Part shown: positions 33,601 to 40,418 of the stretch, piece after piece
Layout of the letters: each line of letters starts with the position of its first letter
Numbering within the stretch: the stretch's first letter is position 1
From: an uncultured Spirochaetaceae bacterium
Lineage (GTDB): Bacteria > Spirochaetota > Spirochaetia > Sphaerochaetales > Sphaerochaetaceae
Length of the DNA stretch: 45,512 nucleotides
NCBI GenBank assembly: GCA_945910645.1
Contig: CAMDZB010000009.1
Coordinates: 1-45,512, forward strand
Direction of reading: 5' to 3'
Translations under genes and position numbers: made by a program
Notes under the pieces: generated by a model
The model's input: the letters and a program-made list of their open reading frames with translations, nothing else
Databases searched by the model: none
Told to the model about the DNA's origin: nothing

Positions 33601-35754
33601 ATGCCCATAATATGCTTTAGAGTATATTTCTTCTTTTGTATCTTGTATATTTACTTCAGCTTTTACTGCTTCTGGAACATTTAAGTGATATGTTACTGTA
33701 TATGAGACAGGATCTAATGATAGACCACTTTCACTATTAAATATTGGCTCATTGTTATTAATCACATTACTAGAGTTGTCGTCATCAAAAAACCATCCGT
33801 TGTTTTTAGAATAATACAGATAGCCAGGTGTATTACTTGCATCCTTCACTCTATCAAGTTTTAACATAAGAAGATCCGTTCGTACCCAAACTGCTTCATA
33901 GTAAACAATGTAGTTCTCTTCAACCCACTTACCTACATCCTTAGCAGGTTTTTTTACAGACGCATCTGCTGCGTTCCAATTGCTCTTAATTTTCCAGTTG
34001 TCGCCATCAAGAATAGTTTTAGCATCTTTAGGGACATAAGCATTCCATTCAACAAATGTTGAGGAGGTCTTGCCTATGGCCATGTTTTCAACATAACCTG
34101 GAATGTCGATAGCATAATAATCTTTCCATACTGCATTAAGAGTATATGGACTTGTACCATTTGCGACGATGCTATTAACAGTGCTGTTGGATGCAAGGTA
34201 TCCGTCCGCTCTGACAATAACTGTTTGGTTTTCATCTGTAGCCTTATATGACTCGAATGTGTATGTGTAGTCTATTTTTCTGTGCTTCGATGTATCAGGA
34301 ACGCCTTGAAGATTGTAGTTGAAGACTGATGTATACACCTTTGTTGGCAGTTCAATCTTTTCAATCTTATTCTCAGCGCCTAGATTCTTGTCACTATACC
34401 AGCCGTGATCTTTCCAGTAGTAAGCAGTAGTTGTGCCTTTTTCTGAATTTTCTGTATTTGGAGTGAAATTGAATTCATATACCTGGCTCGACCAGACAGC
34501 CTTGAATGTTATTGTGTCGTTTTGTACATCTGTATCTTCAGGATCAGGTGTATATGAACCTTTTAAGTTTGTGCTGTCTTCTTTTCCTACTATTTTCCAA
34601 CCCTCAAATGTATATCCGTTTGGGACGATAGGTTCTGGCAATGTTAATGGCGATGCCGTCCAAGATGCCACTAGTGTAACATCCTCCATTATTGTCTCCA
34701 CAAGTTTACCAGCTCTATCTATAGCGATGACATCAGGAGCGCCTTTTTTATAAAAACCCTCAAGGGTAAATGAGTATGAAGTCTTTTCTTTTCCTTGGAA
34801 ATTCTTCTTTGTTTCATAGAAGTCATTGCCGCTGAACTCAGGAACATTCAAGTCAAAGTTGATTGTTCTTTTCTTTGCGACTTTGTTTACATCAACAACT
34901 GTATCGCCTGAAAGTTTATTACTTTCCTCAACATCTTTTGACCAAGAATTATTGCTTGTGTTGTAGTAAAGAGTGATATAAGACATCGATGTTGCATTTT
35001 TGTAGTCAAACGTAACCTTGTGATTGCTGCCCGATTTAAGCATTGCTGTTAGTGTAACAACTGATTTTTTTGGCTCATATATTCCAGTTGCAGAAACTGC
35101 CTCTGTTAAACCACCATCCAAAGACCAGCCTACAATCTGGATAACCGATGTAGAACCTGAAGTGCTCGAATCAAGGCCTGCCTCTTTAACGACCTTACTA
35201 AGATCGATAGCACTTCCCTCATTAATTGGCATGGATAAAACTGCCTCAACTTTTACAGGAGAAGCACTTTTTGGTTCATTTATTTTTGCTCTCTGAGTAT
35301 CAATCTTACCATCAGCCTGAATATACTTTACTCCGTTTACTGAGTAACCTTGGAATGTGTAATCAGCGTTCGTAAGAGTTCTAGGAGCTGGTTTTTTTGC
35401 TGTTGACAATGGAATTGCAAATGAAATCGTATTGCTTTTTTCAGGAAGTGTGATTGCGCTTGTCGCTGGCTTGGTTCCCTTTGCATCAGTATACCAAACG
35501 CCAGGCTTGCTCTCATCAACATCGCCGTTTTCCTGATAAACAGGCTTGTAGTACAAAGCTCTTGTACCCTGCTTGGTGACGTTCTCATCATCTGACGTGA
35601 GAATAAGCATGTGTATTCCTGAACCTTTTTCTGGCTCCTGAAGCGAAGCTCCAGATCCATTATTGCCAGAGTCTTTCCCGCCTTCTGTGTTACAGCTAAA
35701 CAAAAGAGTTGCGACAAGTAAAAGTGGTAGAATGTATTTTGCGATTCTTTTCAT
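24613..35754 (-). CDS. Giant lipoprotein with about 16 InlB-type repeats and an M30-peptidase-like C-terminus
   Basis: This 3713-residue protein begins with a lipoprotein signal (KRIAKYILPLLLVATLLFSC, Cys 21 the lipidation site). About 16 divergent composite repeats of some 185 residues fill residues 47 to about 3015. Each has a GY-F-GW module ending in Y-A-W, and a module with YYK-G-GWY-D, P-K-YT and F-GY. These resemble the InlB B-repeat (Listeria-Bacteroides) family, small beta domains on surface proteins. From about 3195 to 3560 the sequence recalls M30 peptidases (LYVVVDYKQ, FATIYNIIAPVYG, SFGSYLVRNYG). The HExxH position reads TKAIH (3365-3369), so catalysis is doubtful. It has its own promoter. 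AGGAG is 11 bases from the ATG, and a nearer out-of-frame ATG competes. A role in adhesion or as a surface scaffold is inferred. Confidence 0.85.
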   Translation of the reverse strand: MKRIAKYILPLLLVATLLFSCNTEGGKDSGNNGSGASLQEPEKGSGIHMLILTSDDENVTKQGTRALYYKPVYQENGDVDESKPGVWYTDAKGTKPATSAITLPEKSNTISFAIPLSTAKKPAPRTLTNADYTFQGYSVNGVKYIQADGKIDTQRAKINEPKSASPVKVEAVLSMPINEGSAIDLSKVVKEAGLDSSTSGSTSVIQIVGWSLDGGLTEAVSATGIYEPKKSVVTLTAMLKSGSNHKVTFDYKNATSMSYITLYYNTSNNSWSKDVEESNKLSGDTVVDVNKVAKKRTINFDLNVPEFSGNDFYETKKNFQGKEKTSYSFTLEGFYKKGAPDVIAIDRAGKLVETIMEDVTLVASWTASPLTLPEPIVPNGYTFEGWKIVGKEDSTNLKGSYTPDPEDTDVQNDTITFKAVWSSQVYEFNFTPNTENSEKGTTTAYYWKDHGWYSDKNLGAENKIEKIELPTKVYTSVFNYNLQGVPDTSKHRKIDYTYTFESYKATDENQTVIVRADGYLASNSTVNSIVANGTSPYTLNAVWKDYYAIDIPGYVENMAIGKTSSTFVEWNAYVPKDAKTILDGDNWKIKSNWNAADASVKKPAKDVGKWVEENYIVYYEAVWVRTDLLMLKLDRVKDASNTPGYLYYSKNNGWFFDDDNSSNVINNNEPIFNSESGLSLDPVSYTVTYHLNVPEAVKAEVNIQDTKEEIYSKAYYGHTLDGKEFISRDGKFMGGSISIEEHRVEESNQAVAQWQSGSPLKGAYTSDELTISGYTFVGWTTDVNPTASSTIVDITKEQPESDLEYYAYWTPNVYKVSLEKGDATKDNTLKAIWYRTNDGWYTNADCIGDKITSILTSVVDSSTGVEETLPKKEYTIYFALKDPNDTYPNLLDSSAFNDVIVNYAFEKYIYGEDGHDLTNADGSIKDDVKITESCTAKPVFSVDGTYDEGLPDESVVLASTKGYKYESWKTANGVNIVTSIDEAVELVSTENKDIILYPNWVAKVSALTLENTVDESGNPYKIWYKTDAGWFKEEEASTPFISLSDIQSQTFNVKFFIDGGALVESEPDAAQENNDSQDDEPDVEIPVTYSFKNYTVNGEEVINSKGAILSTVKIYEDSLAKLNWDKDSSVGVETPPEVEWHGHIFQGWATAAKGDTSERVTNFVTFPYKPGVDDNPPLHAWWKEIPYTKLTLDPNGATNIDRIYTEIYNKPGTTEWYERTENGDYLPSDEPGFPTIGEYGEEDPKRGRPLPEKVWIVNAVVGNDTVDGDKGTKQYQSRFTFMGYPPYIPADGSVVGLSITGDETVKASWSTSPSPIGLLDAVPQDPSQKVFKGWSLKNDNGFDQESIIKQPLSFVPTSNNINIYPVWEYKTYTLELYDEYTTTGTPTLKKTLYYKNGVYYSDSTLKNPVTTVESNVVQKTYSLKLNTKDSTIYPPQIPSRQARLTAFTSQDGNTEYVKYSDDTKTLEIVANNLQANVKAYAKFDDSVSFNINGIKRVGYNLLGWDESSNKLDDPTYKADAISGDTEVGNLKSTDTTLYAVWKPNVYEVKLDPPISIDGETPSDELDDSNSISKIYYNVGDGEWYRDAALANHIVTSLGAPVDKYTVNFEFNYNSAKDVNGQYTTTQAPTYTPVETKRTFKGYGNIINADGTIATGAKVSGNTTVYALWGDAVGVTLPNPKPEWTGYEFVGWSETQQPIGSANANATIGITGTFVPNKETTTLYASWKANVYKLTISAPYEIGENENIIKQGTQNLWYKTGEGWFKDATCTQTCTLDGNGYIVPQLPRKYITINYSVQAPGRTTITEDSVLSEFPIRGLMYGSDNYIDENGKGTLSKVISSDITVTPIWGDQASVTLAGGEADADRYSVKGYIFKGWSDTPPQEGASRVTYEKGLELKPAVATPNAVLNLYGVWEKGVYALNLNLLGRTNTTEVQPSYTIYYKTGTGWYRTVAADAVSGNNITNVADVLTILPEKKYTIQFRYNNTIYSDLTKYVNYPLEGFVQDQNSALPTDSSIGQQLVIDSGLNLQNYEISEHTSLIVKFADTQSDVPKFPQFPEIQGESLENMSWQWGSSGNKLPDEPIDDNVGENRIYDLKGKSTIYVLTLTAPDSTDYPTIDPSTGALTYPYQTSVYYQSKRWYNSIDESGNPILETDRIDSDKLPKKQTRIKFDLNLKGEDETLGGINIPDTKVNWTFQGYVDKSNSSKTYVERSGVLVLPDSEELTSNVVALATFAPAPTAIDLTLTDYIPQVPAGWYYKFKGWAEAPNATTAISGGYKPTSTLDITLYAIWEPQVYKLTLEAVDATNTGFTDAIYYKYNVGWYTDEACTSQVVSIVRPRKVWTVKYHRNLEEYYESLDDKSDIITTDPDSVSVEFEFKGYKLTNGPDDSVTINDSSSIRNLRIKEDSTAVVQWGDVENDKNPLPHLTLPHLTEKGLQHVGWDIDPKATTPHVTLESKYQVKDDDRTKDDQDRKTNEVNFYAIWTSATYKLELSTSGTATSTDQTVALYYETEYPRNGVIVGGWYKDEEKTQPLGKLADGTFEAIVTPRREYVISFNLEYGNSTESKEIATPSTVDPLRSTYTFTGYYANTDAVIDENGVLKTGYRITSDLTLNVKWGDQSSIRMPIVSSRAPGYTFIGWSDNADRNGTSILEGSEYSAALIKSDMTFYANWSPKILQLVLNTPYATSTGNTSVVYYKMGTGWYLDRATTNGIKAIDIPKREYKVTYEISTSDGVVIPEGFSTTQVSAYDFKGYSIADALTGAKSTVIDDKGSFIGQITVDSQATVDWSDEQRAIVTPDDSLITRKDYRIDEWYDKSDSTNVVEPGTQYRPTKDITLLPRWVRVFKSVTLKTNLATNTSQLLTKIYNREGKWYADEAAAGTPITKLPYIPQRTALVTFDTQEQGVTPPANMTASWTSDGYTITTTDAQGQAIKSPFIDKDGNILSPWLTMTLTEDWITNDLVWTKSETPEFSITSDQDVFKFGKKFLGWSLEKKSETYINSTWRPIDPLTTLYAQFKELPSLETVTPTGLTNDKAYYDGNKIYVNLGSSKAYPYLVVTNTSNNNITAPILSTSSTMSLFSAPSTVSGIDFNFTQTQTVPIPYANSGARTVIGWFNPYERNTVQGKAMKVGDSVNLGTYTEVGGVKTDDGVGLWAPTDAIGAFEKRGAVLLYNSTKKVGITDSDTSEKIKLTGADGRERTLYVVVDYKQTDPTPNNTYNSTTESFGTGSNAIKVTQVARDFATIYNIIAPVYGNEWGDFSSAWTTEAMNAVSGSSNGMFIPPFTAVSNPQSYNGTNGLVLYFTPLNYPSAPAVYFSFDNARLPINNYSAGTYTPGYKYTNQGLCFIINTNYIDEGKYSEILEGMAKALTKAIHTYQRVISKGYTLESNNIVQKAPGYDAFVEDMFESLAFDLVAKAVGISGPSNNDVSKGTYVTETSNTSYLATKGALVDYIANQRYDLLDYVPGLSRPANETSYGSTASGLGYSFGSYLVRNYGYKFIKEYHNSILSEYASTLDYKTITSSQEGANNRVTHSKEIIVSAINKNLTPENQITWDKLVRNWGVAVLLSADKNTVIPYKLNGNNTWITTDTTPTRQIPSLDYSAYYIYKNGTEMTLPRHASTITPTTTHALADQTGLMYSSAAGLPTIGPYVYNTVTGTDSANYLYSKISGKEALKPNTNLFFALEGTNNSGTGIKTYTIPNLNSNLKYTVVLSNTQLK
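25077..26170 (-). other. M30-like (pseudo)peptidase domain of the giant lipoprotein
   Basis: Residues about 3195-3560. The order of elements follows my memory of M30/hyicolysin-type proteins: a strand LYVVVDY, a helix with FATIYNIIAPVYG, then FIINTNYI, the would-be zinc helix ALTKAIHTYQRV, and a second helix EDMFESLAFDLV. YSFGSYLVRNYGYKFIKEY comes last. Only the second His of HExxH is retained (His 3369); Glu 3402 sits where a third ligand could be. Assignment rests on pattern memory, not a search. Confidence 0.45.
26708..35615 (-). repeat. About 16 divergent InlB-type protein repeats
   Basis: Boundaries are approximate. I counted the marker (Y/W)Y-x-(K/N)...W(Y/F) about 16 times, beginning with LYYKPVYQENG and ending with KIYNREGKWYADE. 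The copies differ strongly in sequence and in insert length, so the array is old and not a recent DNA-level duplication. A near-copy motif, WGD followed by a GY-F-GW module, marks most joins. Confidence 0.85.
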
Positions 35755-35802
35755 ACAGCATAGTTCTCCTAGATTAAACCAAGATCAAGATACATATTTA
35801 TA

Positions 35803-35831
35803 AATATATATAATTACAAGCAAATTGTAAA
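35803..35831 (-). promoter_or_regulatory. Promoter of the giant lipoprotein gene
   Basis: Minus-strand TTTACA (35826-35831) and TATATT (35803-35808) are 17 bases apart in a very AT-rich stretch. The start would be about 40 bases before the ATG. The remaining gap to the upstream transporter gene (35832-35891) has only a weak AAAAGA/TCTTTT palindrome and no strong terminator. Confidence 0.6.
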
Positions 35832-35891
35832 CAATTTTGGGGATCTGTGCGTTGAGAAAAGAGGTCTTTTTAGGGCAAATTACGCTGTTTC

Positions 35892-37589
35892 TTACTTGCT
35901 GAGCTTTGCGTAAGTCTGAGCAATGTTAGTGCAGAAGTCGCCGATGTGTTCAAGCTGACGCGTCATATCAAAGAGAAGAAGCTCCTTTTGTATGTTTTCG
36001 CTCGTCTCCTTCATTCGCTTTTCAACGTAGGAAACAAGGTTGGACCTCTCCTTGTTGATCCTATTTTCAAACTCATATGACTTCATCAGATCCATCTCTT
36101 TGACGTTAGTCTTGATGTGCACGCTGATAAACTCAAGGTAAGATGTCACCATGTCGATATAGTACACGATGCGGCTCTCAGCCTCTGATGAGAACACATA
36201 GCCTTCCCTTGAGCGCTTCTCTGCATCGCATACGAGGGTATAACAGCTGTCTGTGATGGACTCAAGCTCGTCAATTCCACGTATGTAACCTGTAAGGTTA
36301 TTAACAATGCTGCTCGATGGAGACTGCTTCATAAGGTCAACGCAGATTGATGTTAACACCTCCTGCATCTCATCGGCATAGTTCTCATCATCCTTCATCT
36401 TTTGAACAAGGCTCTTAAGCTCATCCCCGTGGAGGAACAAGGAGCTCTTAAAGCTCTCAAGCATCTTGAGCGCAACCTCAGAGAGATGCCAAACCTCATC
36501 CTTAACAGCGCCAAGGTAGAGTTCAGGCGCCTGGGAGTACGAGATTGCAGATGAGATTGAAAAGGCGTACTTCTTGTGTCCCGTATCGCTCTCTTTTTCA
36601 GGGATCATACGTTCAATGAGGCGCGAAAGCTGATTTACAAACGGGAAGAAGATAACCGTATTAAGTAGGTTGAACACAGTATGGAACATAGAGAGGAAGA
36701 ACGGAAGGTTATGGGCAAGGCTCGCCCCTGACTCTGTAAAGATGTTTCCCGGCGTGATGTAGTTCACAAGAATCATCAGCGGCTTTAGGAAGATTAGTGC
36801 TATCACGCTTCCTATCACGTTAAAAAGCATATGAGCCATAGCCGCCCGCTTTGCATTCACATTCGTGCCGATTGATGAGAGCATGGCTGTGACTGTGGTA
36901 CCTATGTTTTGCCCAAGACAGAGCGAGGCTGCCGCATAGGGGCCAATCCACCCATTGAACGCAAGCATGATGGTAAGCGTCATTGTGGCTGCAGACGACT
37001 GTATTATCGCGGTGAGGGCAAAGCCTATAAGCGTACAGAGTATCATGTTGATCACGGTAGGCTCACCTATCCGCCGTGTAAATGAGAAGAAATCCACGTT
37101 TGTATCAGGGCTCGGGATGGCACCTTGAATAAAGTACATGCCTAAAAACAAGAGCCCTAACCCTACGAACACATCCGTGAGGTTCAGAAGCTTATCCTTC
37201 TTTGCAAAGAGAAGCGGAAATGATATAAAAAGCAACAAAAATGCGCAAAGTGTGAGGTCAAATTTAACCCCGAAGATGGAAACAATCCATGCAGAAACTG
37301 TGGTTCCTATGTTTGCACCCATTATCACGCTGATGGCCTGGGGCAATGTGATAAAACCCGCATTTGAAAAGCCAACAACCATCACAGTAGTTGCAGACGA
37401 GGATTGCACAAACGCTGTGATTACAAGGCCTGTAAGAACGCCCGTAATTCTATGTTTAGTCATAAGATGGAGAATGTTCTCCATCTTCTTTCCCGCAACC
37501 TTCTGAAGACCACCGGAAAGGAGCCTCATGCCGTAAATAAAAAGGCCAATGCTACCAAGAAACTGAAGGACTGACGCAATAACTTTCAC
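35892..37589 (-). CDS. Na/Pi cotransporter II family protein with PhoU-like domain
   Basis: This 565-residue inner-membrane protein has about ten membrane helices (residues 1-320) with the two inverted family signatures: QSSSATT (62-68) and QSSAATMT (about 197-204). These form the substrate and sodium site in the NptA/SLC34 family. Residues about 350-565 are a helical cytosolic PhoU-like tail ending in a typical LLFDMTRQLEHIGDFCTNIA helix. It probably takes up or balances phosphate with Na+. It starts 17 bp after the coaD stop and may share that transcript. The giant gene follows after 137 bp with its own promoter. Substrate is inferred from the family. Confidence 0.92.
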   Translation of the reverse strand: MKVIASVLQFLGSIGLFIYGMRLLSGGLQKVAGKKMENILHLMTKHRITGVLTGLVITAFVQSSSATTVMVVGFSNAGFITLPQAISVIMGANIGTTVSAWIVSIFGVKFDLTLCAFLLLFISFPLLFAKKDKLLNLTDVFVGLGLLFLGMYFIQGAIPSPDTNVDFFSFTRRIGEPTVINMILCTLIGFALTAIIQSSAATMTLTIMLAFNGWIGPYAAASLCLGQNIGTTVTAMLSSIGTNVNAKRAAMAHMLFNVIGSVIALIFLKPLMILVNYITPGNIFTESGASLAHNLPFFLSMFHTVFNLLNTVIFFPFVNQLSRLIERMIPEKESDTGHKKYAFSISSAISYSQAPELYLGAVKDEVWHLSEVALKMLESFKSSLFLHGDELKSLVQKMKDDENYADEMQEVLTSICVDLMKQSPSSSIVNNLTGYIRGIDELESITDSCYTLVCDAEKRSREGYVFSSEAESRIVYYIDMVTSYLEFISVHIKTNVKEMDLMKSYEFENRINKERSNLVSYVEKRMKETSENIQKELLLFDMTRQLEHIGDFCTNIAQTYAKLSK

Positions 37590-37606
37590 TTAAAACACTA
37601 CTCCTT

Positions 37607-38101
37607 TCACTTATCACCTTTTTTAAACTTCTCTTTCATCGCTATGTTCACAGATTGGGGCACAAAGAAAGAGACATCATGGCCGTGGAACGCAAGCTCC
37701 CTGACTATAGATGAACGAATCACTCTGTACTGTTCCTTTGCAGGGAGAAATACTATCTCAAGATCGCTGTTAAGTATCCTGTTTGTAAGGGCAATTTCAG
37801 ACTCGTAGTCGTAGTCTGATGAGTTTCTCACTCCCCTTACAATCGTGTCGATATTATGCTCTTTTGCATAGAGTGCAACAAGGCTGTCTGTGGTATCAAC
37901 GACAACGTTTTTTAAGTGTTTAAGACAGTCCTCTAAAAGGACTCGCCGCTCCTCTGATGTAAAAATTGCGTTTTTTGCGCTATTTTGCGCTACCACCACT
38001 CTTACAGTATCAAAGAGTGCACTTGCACGTGTTATGATGTCTATATGTCCGTTTGTGGGTGGATCGAATGAACCAGGGATCATAGCGTCGACTGTTTTCA
38101 C
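37607..38101 (-). CDS. coaD: Phosphopantetheine adenylyltransferase
   Basis: This 164-residue nucleotidyltransferase makes dephospho-CoA from 4'-phosphopantetheine and ATP, the penultimate step of coenzyme A synthesis. GSFDPPTNGHIDII is the ATP-binding (T/H)xGH motif near the N-terminus; VRGVRNSSDYDYE and the C-terminal IRSSIVRELA are typical. Length is normal. The start is a GTG at 38101 that overlaps the upstream stop as GTGA, with GAGG about ten bases away. An ATG six codons on (MIPGSFD) is an alternative, but the usual N-terminus makes that equally acceptable. Confidence 0.96.
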   Translation of the reverse strand: MKTVDAMIPGSFDPPTNGHIDIITRASALFDTVRVVVAQNSAKNAIFTSEERRVLLEDCLKHLKNVVVDTTDSLVALYAKEHNIDTIVRGVRNSSDYDYESEIALTNRILNSDLEIVFLPAKEQYRVIRSSIVRELAFHGHDVSFFVPQSVNIAMKEKFKKGDK

Positions 38102-38607
38102 TGACGCAAATCCTCAACCATGGTTTTGATGCTATCGAATTGTTCTTTTGACTCAAAAATCATCTCTTCTACAATCTTAAACTCAAATACATTTTTGTTT
38201 CGTCTAAGGCGCTCGTCAAAGACGTTTTCATTTTTTAGAATCGACACCTTAGCAAAACGGCCTGACCCCATGTATGACACCTTCTCCTTGTCCGACGGAT
38301 TAAGTTTTTTTCTGGCCTCATCAAGGGCGCAGTCGAAGTGTACATAGCCATCGTCATACGAGAGAGCCTCTGCGATATACGCAATGGGCTTACCGCATAA
38401 CTTACATGTGTTTTCAGGTTCTTTTACGTGTAGATCTTTATTATCCTCAGGAGAGAGGGATATATATTTTTTCTTGATGTTTTTTCGTGTTGTATACGGT
38501 GTAAAAGCTAACAACTCGCCCCGATTCTTACTTTTCTTTTGAAGACTCTGGGAGCGAGTTTGCTTGTCGCGAAGTTTAAAACGATTGTCTTTATTATTTG
38601 GATACAC
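38098..38607 (-). CDS. Unrecognised basic protein with a CxxC...HxxC zinc-type motif
   Basis: This 169-residue protein has a very basic N-terminus (about 1-50, many Lys, Arg and Gln), probably disordered. A motif C-K-L-C then H-F-D-C follows (about 67-90), spaced C-x2-C-x18-H-x2-C, which should bind one zinc. After it come a basic segment ([25 protein letters not shown]) read here in part, and an acidic helical end. I do not recognise the family. Its place between rplS and coaD, in a run of ribosome and tRNA-modification genes, suggests an RNA- or ribosome-associated role; this is inference. The GTG at 38607 lies inside the rplS end, with AGGAG four bases before it. Confidence 0.8.
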   Translation of the reverse strand: MYPNNKDNRFKLRDKQTRSQSLQKKSKNRGELLAFTPYTTRKNIKKKYISLSPEDNKDLHVKEPENTCKLCGKPIAYIAEALSYDDGYVHFDCALDEARKKLNPSDKEKVSYMGSGRFAKVSILKNENVFDERLRRNKNVFEFKIVEEMIFESKEQFDSIKTMVEDLRQ

Positions 38608-38953
38608 TTGCTCCTATCTTCTCTTTGACCTTTGCACCCTTTCCAACCTTGCCACGTAGATAGTAGAGCTTTGCTCTTCTTACTTTACCGTGACGAGTAA
38701 CTTCAACCTTTTCTACTCTTGGGCTTGAAAGTGGGAATATTCTCTCAACTCCAACGCCGTATGATATCTTTCTTACTGTGAAGGTTCTTCTAATTCCTGA
38801 GTTATTAAGAGCGATAACAGTGCCTTCAAAAATCTGAATTCTCTCTGTTGTACCCTCCACTATCTTGAAGTAGACCTTAACTGTATCACCAATAGAAAAC
38901 GTCTCTTTTTCTGGTGTTGATTGTTCGTTTTCAATCTTCTTAATGTAATCCAT
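38594..38953 (-). CDS. rplS: 50S ribosomal protein L19
   Basis: This 119-residue protein has the L19 pattern: [51 protein letters not shown] and the basic end [14 protein letters not shown]. It sits at the 30S-50S interface. It follows trmD by four bases, the common trmD-rplS order, and its end overlaps the start of the unrecognised zinc-motif gene by 14 bases. Confidence 0.97.
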   Translation of the reverse strand: MDYIKKIENEQSTPEKETFSIGDTVKVYFKIVEGTTERIQIFEGTVIALNNSGIRRTFTVRKISYGVGVERIFPLSSPRVEKVEVTRHGKVRRAKLYYLRGKVGKGAKVKEKIGASVSK

Positions 38954-38957
38954 TATA

Positions 38958-39656
38958 TCACCCTTTTACACTTAACTTTGATTTTTTGAATTTTCTATAT
39001 AAGTCTATACGATTCGCTCTTGTTTTTTCAAGTCTTTTTGTATTTCTCCACTCTTTAATTTTAGCATGGTCTCCAGAAAGGAGGATATCGGGCACCTTTT
39101 GCCCCTCATACTCGTATGGGCGTGTGTAGAGCGGATACTCCAAAAGTCCGTTAACAAAGCTCTCCTCATCAAGGCTTTCTGGAGTAATCACTCCTTCGAT
39201 TAAGCGATATATTGCATCTATCATCACAAGGGTTGCAGTTTCGCCTGATGATAGTACGTAGTCGCCAATGGAGAGTTCATCTGTTACAAACGTATCGATA
39301 ACGCGCTGATCCATCCCCTCGTAGTGGCCTGCGATAAAGATGAGCTCATTCTCCTTTGAAAGCTCGTATGCCTTATCCTCTGTAAATAGCTTACCAGACG
39401 GCGTTGGATAGATCACACGCTTATTTTCAGCCTTGATTGAGTGAAGTGCCTTAAACAGCGGCTCAGGCTTTAGGATTAACCCAGCGCCTCCTCCATATGG
39501 CTCATCGTCACATTTATGATGTTTATCCTCTGCAAACTTCCTAAAATCAAGGTACTTTACGCTTATTAGTTTTTTATCGATTGCTCGCGACGGGATGGAT
39601 GTTGAGAAGAAGCCCTTAAATACCTTTGGAAATAGCGTTAGAATTGTGATTTTCAT
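38958..39656 (-). CDS. trmD: tRNA (guanine-N1)-methyltransferase TrmD
   Basis: This 232-residue enzyme methylates G37 next to the anticodon and so prevents frameshifting. It has the knotted SPOUT fold. Motifs include [16 protein letters not shown], the SAM-contacting [25 protein letters not shown] and [13 protein letters not shown]. Length is normal. It follows rimM by seven bases and precedes rplS. The Shine-Dalgarno is poor, which suggests coupling to rimM. Confidence 0.97.
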   Translation of the reverse strand: MKITILTLFPKVFKGFFSTSIPSRAIDKKLISVKYLDFRKFAEDKHHKCDDEPYGGGAGLILKPEPLFKALHSIKAENKRVIYPTPSGKLFTEDKAYELSKENELIFIAGHYEGMDQRVIDTFVTDELSIGDYVLSSGETATLVMIDAIYRLIEGVITPESLDEESFVNGLLEYPLYTRPYEYEGQKVPDILLSGDHAKIKEWRNTKRLEKTRANRIDLYRKFKKSKLSVKG

Positions 39657-39663
39657 GATAGTT

Positions 39664-40173
39664 TTATAACTCTAAAAGTTCCCCGTTTAGAAGTTCAATT
39701 GTTCCTTTTTCTATGTCCACATCTCCAACAAACACCTTCATGTATGGAAGTAAAAAGCGCTTCTTGTCGCCTCGTTCTATCTCTAAAAGCAGGCTCTGAG
39801 CGCCATCGATTAGGCTTACGCATTTTCCTACATTCAAGCCGTTGTATTCAACCTCGAGTCCAATTAAATCTGATGTGTAAATCTCGCCTTTCTCAAGCTT
39901 ATGAGCCTTTGAGCGTGGGGTATAGACTTTGGATGAGGAATACTTCTTTGCATCCTCTGGTGTGTTGATGTTTTTAAAATGGATTAGAGTTGTAAATGAC
40001 TGATTTCCAGAAACGTCCTTGATACTATCAACCTCTTCCTCAGTAACAGTGCCGTTCTTCTTTACAATCTTGAGGCGGTCGCCCTTACGAATGTGCTTAG
40101 AGCTTCCGCTGAAAAAGAAAGCCTTGATGGTTCCATCAAGGCCATATGAAGAGTTTAATGTTGCTGTTAACAA
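39664..40173 (-). CDS. rimM: 16S rRNA processing protein RimM, TTG start
   Basis: This 169-residue 30S assembly factor binds S19. The N-terminal domain keeps the family start (ATLNSSYGLDGTIKAFFFS) and a PRC-barrel C-terminal domain follows, with LIGLEVEYNGLNVGKCVSL. The start is a TTG at 40173. An in-frame stop lies five codons upstream, and the family N-terminus begins just after, so little choice remains. GAGGAG directly abuts the TTG with no spacer, an unusual arrangement that suggests low initiation or coupling with khpA, whose stop is eight bases away. Confidence 0.92.
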   Translation of the reverse strand: MLTATLNSSYGLDGTIKAFFFSGSSKHIRKGDRLKIVKKNGTVTEEEVDSIKDVSGNQSFTTLIHFKNINTPEDAKKYSSSKVYTPRSKAHKLEKGEIYTSDLIGLEVEYNGLNVGKCVSLIDGAQSLLLEIERGDKKRFLLPYMKVFVGDVDIEKGTIELLNGELLEL

Positions 40174-40181
40174 CTCCTCTT

Positions 40182-40415
40182 TCAGTCAATAATCTCCAAT
40201 ATTGCATGCTTACCTGATTTTACAGAAACAGCTGAAAGTAATGTGCGGATAGATTTTGCAATGCGCCCCTGTTTACCAATGACCTTACCAATGTCTTCTG
40301 GTGCTGTGCGCAGTTCAATAACAATGGACTTCTCACCTTCAACCATTTTTACATCGACCTGGTCTGGTGAATCTACAAGCTTCTTTGCTATAAATTCAAT
40401 CAACTCTTTTTCCAT
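40182..40415 (-). CDS. khpA: KH-domain RNA-binding protein KhpA
   Basis: This 77-residue single KH-domain protein carries the GxxG loop in IGKVIGKQGRIAKSIRTLL (about 42-60). It is the small RNA-binding protein commonly found between rpsP and rimM, and in some bacteria it acts with KhpB. GGAGAAG lies before the ATG, and rpsP ends three bases upstream. Confidence 0.94.
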   Translation of the reverse strand: MEKELIEFIAKKLVDSPDQVDVKMVEGEKSIVIELRTAPEDIGKVIGKQGRIAKSIRTLLSAVSVKSGKHAILEIID

Positions 40416-40418
40416 ATA

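Noticed and set aside
33368-35296. Plus-strand open frames across the giant gene
   Set aside because: They are scattered, short, without ribosome-binding sites and lie opposite a well-supported coding frame.
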